Positions 8,121 to 13,067 of a DNA stretch of 13,067 nt are shown one piece after another. A program made the position numbers and the translations under genes. The first letter of the stretch is position 1. Each line of letters begins with the position of its first letter. The notes below the pieces were generated by a model. That model saw only the letters and a list, made by a program, of their open reading frames with translations, had not been told where the DNA came from and did not search any database. The DNA is from JBDSLU01 sp039916225 (GTDB taxonomy: Bacteria > Acidobacteriota > Vicinamibacteria > Vicinamibacterales > Vicinamibacteraceae). The stretch lies in assembly GCA_039916225.1 (NCBI GenBank), contig JBDSLU010000204.1, forward strand, positions 1-13,067, given 5' to 3'.

Positions 8121-8137
8121 GGCTGGGCAACCCAGCC
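8121..8137. other. Perfect 7-bp hairpin downstream of the FN3 lipoprotein gene
   Basis: GGCTGGG CAA CCCAGCC forms a perfect 7-bp stem with a 3-nt loop, starting 28 nt after the stop codon of the lipoprotein gene on the minus strand. No T-run follows on either strand, so it is at best a weak or factor-assisted terminator or an mRNA-stabilising structure within the 104-bp gap before the radical SAM gene. Confidence 0.4.
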
Positions 8138-8165
8138 GGGCCGCGCCCCAGGCCCGCCAGGATGC

Positions 8166-9344
8166 TTATCGGCAGGGCAGGCGGCCCGGGTAGTCCGCGT
8201 GGACCACGAAGTTGTCCGGGCCGGTATCGTTCCAGCCGAGTCGCAGCCGGGTGCCGGCGTTGTCGTAGTCGAACGCGATGTCGATGCCGTGCCAGCGGCC
8301 GTTGATGAACTCGGTCATGAAGTCGACGCTGACCTCCGGGCCGCCGCGCTTCATGTTCCAGCCGACGTTCATGCCGCCGCACAGGCCCGCCTCGATCATG
8401 CGATCGCGGAGGAACTCCATGTTGTGGCGGCGCTGATCGCCGGAGATGCCGCCGGCGAGGCGATCCGGGTAATTGGCGTTGGCCCAGGCGACGACTTCGG
8501 CGCCGTTGCGCGGCCAGGGACCGCCGCCGCCGCCACCGCCGCCACCCGGGGGGGGCTGCGGAACGGGATCGGGCGTCGGGGCCGGAGCCGGGGGCGCCTC
8601 GGTCCGGAACGCCTGCACGATGGAGTACGGCGCCGTGAAGCCGCCGTCGCTCGCGTTGACGCGCCAGAAGTACTCGGTGCCGGGGGCGAGGTCGGAGCCG
8701 GTGACCTCGGTGCGGTCGCCGCCGGTGCGCGCCGCGCTCCACACGGCGATGAGCCGCGTGAACCCCTGATCCGCGGCGACCTCGAAGCGATAGGTCACAT
8801 TGTTCGCGCCGGTGACGGCGGTGTTCTGCGCGACCAGCGTCGGCCGGACGCCGGTGATGACCTCGCGGCGGACCGGCGCCAGCGGCACCGGCGTTTCGAT
8901 CCGCACCGACAGGGCGACCTGGAACAGCGAGGCCGCCGAGTAGGGGCCGGTGTTGGCGCCGTCCACGGCGCGCACGCGCCAGAAATAGGCCCGGCCTTCG
9001 CCCAGGACCGGCAGCGTGTAGGCCGTGCGGCCGCCCTGGCCGGGCGGCAGGTTCTCGACGCTGTGCACGCGCTGGGTGAATTCGGGATCGAGCGCCACCT
9101 GCAGTTCCTGGGTGATCGGCCGCTCACCGGTCGTGGTCGCGCTCTCGAAGAGGAGCGTGACCGCCGCGCCAGCAGTCATCGTCTGCTGGTGCTGCGGCTC
9201 GAGGAGCTTCGGGGCCGTGATCGACACGCCGGCGATGGGGCCGGCCACCGAGGGGCTGAGGGGGTTCTCGCTCTTCTTCGTGCACCCGGCAGCGGTCCAC
9301 GAAACGATGAGCGCCGCGACGAGCAGGTGTCCGGTCTTGCGCAT
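8166..9344 (-). CDS. Fibronectin-III-like lipoprotein with novel C-terminal domain
   Basis: A 392-residue secreted lipoprotein. MRKTGHLLVAALIVSWTAAGC is a short basic and hydrophobic signal ending in a lipobox, with the lipidated Cys at 21. Two FN3-like modules follow (about 42-143 and 150-247), each with the YFWRV strand (120-124 and 225-229), a GPYS or APYS turn and a final F. A Pro-rich linker and a run of nine glycines (266-274) lead to a separate domain at about 277-392. This domain has conserved-looking Trp, Asp and His residues (NANYPDRLAGG, GWNMKRGGPEVSVDF, WHGIDIAFDYD) and two cysteines, C321 and C391; I do not recognise it. ATG 9344 is chosen because GAGGA lies 6 nt before it and the signal peptide starts there; the open frame to 9404 adds only an Arg/Pro-rich leader. 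It likely binds a ligand at the cell surface. Confidence 0.85.
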   Translation of the reverse strand: MRKTGHLLVAALIVSWTAAGCTKKSENPLSPSVAGPIAGVSITAPKLLEPQHQQTMTAGAAVTLLFESATTTGERPITQELQVALDPEFTQRVHSVENLPPGQGGRTAYTLPVLGEGRAYFWRVRAVDGANTGPYSAASLFQVALSVRIETPVPLAPVRREVITGVRPTLVAQNTAVTGANNVTYRFEVAADQGFTRLIAVWSAARTGGDRTEVTGSDLAPGTEYFWRVNASDGGFTAPYSIVQAFRTEAPPAPAPTPDPVPQPPPGGGGGGGGGPWPRNGAEVVAWANANYPDRLAGGISGDQRRHNMEFLRDRMIEAGLCGGMNVGWNMKRGGPEVSVDFMTEFINGRWHGIDIAFDYDNAGTRLRLGWNDTGPDNFVVHADYPGRLPCR

Positions 9345-9502
9345 GTCTGATCCTCGATCGCGGGCACAAGTCCGGCCAGGCCTGCCGGGACGGGGCGCGA
9401 TCACTCAGGGATATCGGACATACCGGGGCACATCTGTAGGGTCCCAAGACTCAGCCGTATGAATGAGTTGCAGTCACCGGGCGTGGTCGCCATCCTGGGG
9501 CG
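9345..9502. promoter_or_regulatory. Divergent intergenic region between the lipoprotein and glycosidase genes
   Basis: These 158 bp separate two divergently read genes and must hold both promoters. The lipoprotein ribosome-binding site GAGGA (9355-9351, minus strand) is clear. No convincing -35/-10 pair is visible on either strand; TATGAA (9458-9463, plus) is -10-like but has no good -35. The 15-base motif shared with the region before 11852 sits at 9405-9419. Confidence 0.6.
9405..9419 (+). promoter_or_regulatory. Shared 15-base motif, copy 1
   Basis: TCAGGGATATCGGAC on the plus strand, pointing at the glycosidase gene whose ATG lies 83 nt beyond its end. It matches copy 2 (11905-11919, minus strand) at 14 of 15 positions. 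It may be a transcription-factor site or part of a leader RNA. The bases after it can fold only weakly (CGG ACATA CCG). The element is not one I recognise. Confidence 0.4.
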
Positions 9503-10600
9503 ATGGGACGATGGGGGCGATCGCTGACGATTCTGGGGGGTGCGCTGACGGTCCTGGTCGCGATCGGCGCGTCGGACACGTCGCGCGCGGCGCCGGCGGC
9601 CGCACCGGTGCTGGGCACGGCCGGGGGGGCGTTCACGGTCGACGGCCGGCCGCGGTTCCTCCTGCTGGTGTCGTACTTCGACGCCCTCCGCGCGCCCGAT
9701 GCGACCCTCGACGCCGACTTCGCCTACCTGCGCCGCCACGGCCTCGACGGCGTGCGCATCTTCCCGAACTGGTGGCGCTGCGCGGCCGAGCGGCAGTGCG
9801 GCGGACATCCGGGCGACGACACCCTGTTCGAAGCGGGCACCGGGCGCATCCGGCCGGAGCGGCTCGAACGGCTCCGCCGGGTCCTCGACCTCGCCGGCCG
9901 CTCGGGGCTGGTCGTCGACCTGTCGTTCTCCCGGGAAACGGTCCTGGCGGGGCCAACCGGGGCCGCCCTGCCAGCCGCGGCCTACGCCGAGGGCGTCGCG
10001 ACGACGCTCCGCGCCCTGGGCCGCGGATATCCGCACGTCATGGTCGATCTACAGAACGAGCTGGATCAGAACCGGGTGTTCGCGCCCGGCGCGCTCGAGG
10101 ACGCCCAGGCGGTCGCCCGGCTGGCGCGTCGGGTGGCGTCCGGCCGCCGCCTCGTCTTCGCGTCGAGCAACGAGGCCGAGATCGAGCTGGCGGCCTACTG
10201 CGGCACCAAGGCCCGCTGTCCGGCCGCGGCGCGACCGTTCGACGTGCTGGCCGTCCACGACGCGCGGGAGGCCGACTGGCACGACCGGACGCCGGCCGTC
10301 GTCCGCCGGCTGCGGACACTGGCCGCGCGCCGCGGCGACAAGCCGATCTATTTGCAGGAGCCCTTCGCGTGGCAGGACGAGCGGGCGCCGGATCGGCTCG
10401 AGCGGTTCCTGGACGCCGCGGCACGTGCCCGGCGCGCCGGCGCGGCTGCCTGGACGTTCCACACCCGCTCGGCGTTCATCCTCCGCGACGGGCCGCCGCT
10501 GACGGCACGGCTGGATTCCGACCAGCGGGCCCTGCTCGAACGCATCCGCGCCCGCGTCGACGCCTCTGTCGCCGCCAAACGAAGGGCTCCTGCCAAATAA
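9503..10600 (+). CDS. Secreted GH5-like (clan GH-A) glycoside hydrolase
   Basis: A 365-residue protein, the only plus-strand gene. Residues 1-31 are an export signal: two Arg, then LTILGGALTVLVAIGA, with cleavage probably near the Ala-rich stretch at 29-35. The rest reads as a TIM barrel: GGAFTVDGRPRF opens strand 1, and HGLDGVRIFPNWW (79-91) is a typical GH5 second strand. VDLQNELDQ gives the Asn-Glu pair with acid/base candidate E186, and KPIYLQEPF gives nucleophile candidate E286. The Asn-Glu pair and a second Glu about 100 residues later are the clan-A pattern. AAAWTFHTRSAF (314-325) is the usual final Trp strand. Pairs C93/C99 and C233/C239 could form disulfides. The substrate is unknown. 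ATG 9503 is preferred for the signal peptide; GGGG only 2 nt before it is a poor ribosome site. Its TAA lies within the U-tract region of the opposing gene's terminator. Confidence 0.75.
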   Translation: MGRWGRSLTILGGALTVLVAIGASDTSRAAPAAAPVLGTAGGAFTVDGRPRFLLLVSYFDALRAPDATLDADFAYLRRHGLDGVRIFPNWWRCAAERQCGGHPGDDTLFEAGTGRIRPERLERLRRVLDLAGRSGLVVDLSFSRETVLAGPTGAALPAAAYAEGVATTLRALGRGYPHVMVDLQNELDQNRVFAPGALEDAQAVARLARRVASGRRLVFASSNEAEIELAAYCGTKARCPAAARPFDVLAVHDAREADWHDRTPAVVRRLRTLAARRGDKPIYLQEPFAWQDERAPDRLERFLDAAARARRAGAAAWTFHTRSAFILRDGPPLTARLDSDQRALLERIRARVDASVAAKRRAPAK

Positions 10601-10629
10601 AAGCGCCGGCTCCCGTGGGGAGCCGGCGC
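10595..10629 (-). terminator. Intrinsic terminator of the lectin-like lipoprotein gene
   Basis: Two perfectly complementary 12-base arms, GCGCCGGCTCCC (10603-10614) and GGGAGCCGGCGC (10618-10629), flank a 3-nt loop. On the minus strand the stem is followed by TTTTATTT (10602-10595), the classical Rho-independent layout, 30 nt after the lipoprotein stop codon. On the plus strand no T-run follows, so it would end plus-strand transcription less well. The T-tract overlaps the stop codon of the convergent glycosidase gene. Confidence 0.9.
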
Positions 10630-10658
10630 CCGAGGCAGCCGCGAAGCGACGGACGCGT

Positions 10659-11852
10659 CTACGGCACGAGGCGGATACCGCGGTCCTTGACGCGCGGATC
10701 GTCGGCCGGGTTCTCGATGCTCGCAGTGCCCAGCGACGTCGGCCGGGGCCGCCCGGCCGAGCCGATGTAGACGTTCCGCCACGTCGCTCCGACCAACGAC
10801 GCATCGTCGGGGCCGCCGCGTCCAATGGGGGACCCGAGGAACGCGACGTGCGGCGTCGGATCGTACGTGCCGGCGTAGGGCTTGCCGAAGTCGTAGATGC
10901 GGTCGCCCATGGCAGCGCCGCGGAAGATCTCCAGGTTGAAGAAGTTGTTACCCCACTTCGCCCGCCAGATGTAAATCTGCCCCGGGTCGAACCGGATCTC
11001 TTGGCGCTCCGCCCCGACGGTCTCGATCTGGGCGCGGCTTTCCGCCTCACCGGCAATGAAACGCCACGCGACGGCCCCGGCGTCGCGCTTCTCGATGGTC
11101 GCGCGGTAGTCGCTGGTGGTGATGTCGCCGTTGCCGTCGTACATCGACATCACCTTGGTCTTGCCGCCGATGGAGTTCACCTGCACCCCGTCGATCTCGA
11201 CCGAGAACTCACCGGCGGTGATCGTCTGCGCCAATTGATAGCGGATGTGCGACTCGTTGCTGTTGATCGTCGCGCCGCGGCCGGGCGTCAACGTCACGCT
11301 GCCGACCACCGCGCCGATCGTCTGCGCGTTGGTCAGCGGGTCGAAGAACTCGCCGGCGCGGTTGTAGCCCTGGATCAGCGTCCGGAACGTGGCCGCCGAG
11401 GACCACGGGCCGTCGACCGTGCCCTGGCGCGCCCGCGCCCGCCAGTAGAACCGGGTCGTCGGCTGGAGGTCGGCCGGCACCTCGAACTGGGTCTTGCCGT
11501 CGCCGCCCTCGGCGATGTTGTTCTGGGCGGACACGAGCCGGTAGTAGCGGCTCACGCTCGAGGCTGTCGCCGGCGCAAAGTCCGGGTCATCCGAAATCTG
11601 GAATTCGTAGGTGCGCGCACCCGCCACGTCGGCCGTCGCGTTGAGCACCCGCAGCAGGGGCCGCAGCGTCTGCAGCTGATCGTTCTCGGCGGGGAAGTCG
11701 GCGCGCGGCGCAGTCAACACCGGGTTGGCCGGAGGAGGCGGCGTCGGGGTGGGCGTCGGGGTCGGCTGCGTCGGCGGTGGATCATCACCGCAGGCGGCGG
11801 TGGCGAAGGCGACGGAGAGCGCCAGGGCGCCCGCAAGATATCGAAGGTTCAC
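10659..11852 (-). CDS. FN3-like lipoprotein with lectin/glucanase-like (jelly-roll) C-terminal region
   Basis: A 397-residue secreted lipoprotein. VNLRYLAGALALSVAFATAAC is a lipoprotein signal with the lipidated Cys at 21. A PPPTQPTPTPTPTPPPP spacer follows. An FN3-like module (about 44-157) has YEFQISDDPDF and FYWRARARQGTVDGPWSSAATF. The C-terminal 165-370 region is beta-rich, with GEFSVEIDG, DYRATIEKRD, IYIWRAKWGNNFFNLEIF and WRNVYIGSAGRPRP. This is the alternation expected of concanavalin-A/LamG-like sugar-binding folds; the assignment is by pattern only. GTG 11852 is chosen because AGGAGG (11867-11862) lies 9 nt before it; the in-frame GTG at 11858 would be only 3 nt away. The frame extends to 12083 but would run into the upstream gene. 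A terminator follows. Cell-surface carbohydrate binding is the likely role. Confidence 0.85.
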   Translation of the reverse strand: MNLRYLAGALALSVAFATAACGDDPPPTQPTPTPTPTPPPPANPVLTAPRADFPAENDQLQTLRPLLRVLNATADVAGARTYEFQISDDPDFAPATASSVSRYYRLVSAQNNIAEGGDGKTQFEVPADLQPTTRFYWRARARQGTVDGPWSSAATFRTLIQGYNRAGEFFDPLTNAQTIGAVVGSVTLTPGRGATINSNESHIRYQLAQTITAGEFSVEIDGVQVNSIGGKTKVMSMYDGNGDITTSDYRATIEKRDAGAVAWRFIAGEAESRAQIETVGAERQEIRFDPGQIYIWRAKWGNNFFNLEIFRGAAMGDRIYDFGKPYAGTYDPTPHVAFLGSPIGRGGPDDASLVGATWRNVYIGSAGRPRPTSLGTASIENPADDPRVKDRGIRLVP

Positions 11853-11861
11853 GATCACTAT

Positions 11862-11867
11862 CCTCCT
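11862..11867 (-). promoter_or_regulatory. Shine-Dalgarno that fixes the lipoprotein start
   Basis: A full AGGAGG on the minus strand, 9 nt before GTG 11852 and 3 nt before GTG 11858. Normal spacing favours 11852. It is the strongest ribosome-binding site in the window, which suggests high expression of this lipoprotein. Confidence 0.75.
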
Positions 11868-11885
11868 CGAACGAACTCTGTTGCA

Positions 11886-11924
11886 TGTCGGCCGCTTCGG
11901 GCGAGTCCGATAGCCCTGACGACA
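11886..11924 (-). promoter_or_regulatory. Shared 15-base motif, copy 2, within a foldable leader
   Basis: TCAGGGCTATCGGAC occupies 11919-11905 on the minus strand, 52 nt before the lipoprotein GTG. It differs from copy 1 (9405-9419) at one base. Around it the minus strand can pair TGTCG (11924-11920) with CGACA (11890-11886). Inside that, GCT-A-TCGG pairs with CCGA-AGC around a 6-nt loop ACTCGC, with a single bulged A. This could be a structured 5' leader or a protein operator. I could not match it to a riboswitch class. Confidence 0.4.
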
Positions 11925-11940
11925 CGAAAATTGTGGTGGT

Positions 11941-12912
11941 TTAGGAAGGGCGGCGAGCGACGTGCACGCAAGCGCCGGCCAGCGACCACGCCATGATGAC
12001 CGCGGTGCCCATGAACGACAGGAGCATGGCGGCTTCGGCCGGCAGGCCAGCCAGGGCGAAGAAGGCCACGAACGTCGCTTCACGCACGCCGAAGCCGTTC
12101 ACGGAAATAGGAATCATCTGCACGATGAACGACACCGGCACCATCACGGCCAGGTGCCACGGCGACACCGGGATGTGCAGCCCCCGTGCGACGGCGGCGT
12201 AGAACGCCACCAGCAGCGCCTGGACGATGACCGCGCCGGCGGCGCTCGAAGCCAGCGCCCCAGGTGCACTGGCGAAGCGGCCCAGCGCGGCGGTGAGCTT
12301 GGCCAGCCGCTCGTCCACCCATTCGGCGTGCAGCCAGCGCAGCGGCGCGGCCAGCCAGGCGACCAGCGCCGGCGCCCGCAGCGCCTGGATTGAGACGACG
12401 CCGCCGAGGAAGAGGCCGGTCCACAGCATCCACGGCTGGACGGGCGGGCCACCGTCGCGCAAGCCCGACTGGCTGGCCGTGGCGCCGAGCGCGGCCACCA
12501 GCACGAGCGCGAGCAGACCCAGGCCGCGATCGACCAGCACGACGGTCGCGGCCAAGGTCCGCGAATTGGCCGGCCCCGACGTGTCGCGGATCCGCACGAC
12601 GTCGCCGCCGATGTTGCTCGGCAGGAAGTTGTTGAAGAAGGTGGCGACCAGGAACGACCCGATCAGCGTCCGCAGCCGCATGACGATGCCCTGGGCCCGC
12701 AGCAGCGTGTTCCACCGCCAGCTGCTGACCACGAGCATGGCGAAGTAGAGCAGCGCGGCGAGGCCCAGCCACGACCACGACGCCGACCGGACGGCGGTCC
12801 ACAGCCGGGCTGCGTCGACCTGGCGGAACAGCCAGACCAGCAGCCCGACGCTGACGCCCACCTTCAGGATTTGCAGGGTGGCGGAACGCCACCGGGGGGT
12901 CTCACGCGACAT
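11941..12912 (-). CDS. Flippase-like membrane protein, LPG_synthase_TM family (copy A)
   Basis: A 323-residue polytopic membrane protein of the same family as the one at 5721-6821. It has the signature NNFLPSNIGGDVVRIRDT (94-111), VDRGLGLLAL in the next helix and VNGFGVREATFVAFFALAG near the C-terminus; this NGFGxREA segment is typical of the family. Seven to eight hydrophobic segments are visible and no soluble catalytic domain is present. Relatives are thought to flip lipids or lipid-linked glycans. ATG 12912 is chosen; a TTG two codons earlier is possible, and neither has a good Shine-Dalgarno. It lies 88 bp ahead of the lectin-like lipoprotein gene, which has its own strong ribosome site and perhaps its own promoter. 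The pairing of a flippase-like gene with an FN3 lipoprotein is echoed in the left half of the window. Confidence 0.85.
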   Translation of the reverse strand: MSRETPRWRSATLQILKVGVSVGLLVWLFRQVDAARLWTAVRSASWSWLGLAALLYFAMLVVSSWRWNTLLRAQGIVMRLRTLIGSFLVATFFNNFLPSNIGGDVVRIRDTSGPANSRTLAATVVLVDRGLGLLALVLVAALGATASQSGLRDGGPPVQPWMLWTGLFLGGVVSIQALRAPALVAWLAAPLRWLHAEWVDERLAKLTAALGRFASAPGALASSAAGAVIVQALLVAFYAAVARGLHIPVSPWHLAVMVPVSFIVQMIPISVNGFGVREATFVAFFALAGLPAEAAMLLSFMGTAVIMAWSLAGACVHVARRPS

Positions 12913-13067
12913 CGTCAACGCGCCAATCTACCATGCCCACCCGGGCCCCTTTCTGTCAGGAAAGTGTCGGCGCTCGCCCGCGCGTGATTGCAGAGCCGCC
13001 AACACCCCGCCGGCCACGTGCGGACGCCGCGGCGCGCCCAGCGCCGCGAACAGCAGTCCGCACGTTC
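12913..13067. other. Right-edge region, unresolved
   Basis: These 155 bases have no gene I can support. On the minus strand two frames stay open from the edge: one stops at 12928 (TCGLLFAALGAPRRPHVAGG at its head), the other at 12915, only 2 nt before the ATG at 12912, a spacing like other junctions here. Codon third-position bias favours the first frame near the edge but fades after about 25 codons. A plus-strand ATG at 12933 is open to the edge but looks like a shadow. CTGACA (12961-12956 region, minus) is -35-like, but its partner -10 is weak. It could be the tail of an upstream gene or a promoter region. Confidence 0.3.

Noticed and set aside
8517..8560. CCG/GCC tandem repeats as a CRISPR or mobile-element trace
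   Set aside because: They encode the in-frame Pro/Gly linker of the lipoprotein; there are no spacers, no repeats of the right length and no transposase nearby.
9405..9460. Sigma54-type promoter in the divergent region
   Set aside because: No GG-N10-GC pair resembling TGGCAC-N5-TTGC with correct spacing was found on either strand.
9463..10770. Plus-strand frame of 435 codons overlapping the glycosidase
   Set aside because: Arg/Gly/Pro-rich with no strand or motif pattern, and it runs through the terminator into the antisense of the lipoprotein gene; the glycosidase frame has a signal peptide and catalytic-type motifs.
11853..12083. Upstream extension of the lectin-like lipoprotein
   Set aside because: It would overlap the flippase-like gene and bury the lipoprotein signal peptide; AGGAGG and GTG fix the start at 11852.
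12928..13065. Possible tail of an asparagine-synthase-like protein (CGLLF... at the right edge, minus strand)
   Set aside because: The CGLL resemblance is only four residues, no ATG/GTG precedes it in view, and the following residues lack the expected RGPD segment.

Overview
The window looks like a chromosomal segment of a high-GC, diderm, free-living bacterium. Codon third positions are almost all G or C, and GTG starts are frequent. Three of the nine reasonably certain genes encode secreted lipoproteins with proline/threonine-rich linkers. That lipoprotein style, together with radical SAM and flippase-like genes, suggests Acidobacteriota (Vicinamibacteria-like). This is inference from style only; there is no rRNA or marker gene in view.

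Layout: everything is on the minus strand except one plus-strand gene. In minus-strand order, the right part holds a flippase-like membrane protein (12912-11941) and an FN3/lectin-like lipoprotein (11852-10659). The lipoprotein gene ends in a strong intrinsic terminator (10629-10595). The plus-strand gene 9503-10600, a secreted GH5-like glycosidase, converges on that terminator. It diverges from a second FN3 lipoprotein (9344-8166) across a 158-bp intergenic region. A compact block follows: radical SAM/SPASM enzyme (8061-6823), second flippase-like protein (6821-5721), large GT-C/DUF2298-like membrane protein (5724-3658), ACS-type MFS transporter (3656-2361), a 50-bp structured gap, a UDP-galactopyranose-mutase-like flavoprotein (2310-871), and an IPT/TIG lipoprotein (874 to the left edge, cut off). 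Most junctions in this block are GTGA overlaps or a 1-nt spacing, so it is very likely one transcript or two closely linked ones.

How the genes may work together (inference): the membrane-embedded GT-C-like protein, two LPG_synthase_TM/flippase-like proteins, a flavoenzyme of the mutase/oxidoreductase fold, a radical SAM enzyme and several surface lipoproteins fit the making and export of an envelope glycolipid or polysaccharide. A secreted glycosidase and sugar-binding-like lipoproteins would act outside. The MFS carrier of the anion/sugar-acid type may import a breakdown product. I know no described system with exactly this gene set, but each family is individually familiar, so novelty would lie in the combination and in the uncharacterised domains.

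A 15-base motif matching at 14 positions lies upstream of both the plus-strand glycosidase and the lectin-like lipoprotein. It is the best candidate for an undescribed regulatory element. No tRNA, rRNA, CRISPR array, insertion sequence or phage gene was seen, and no stretch above 300 bases lacks a gene.
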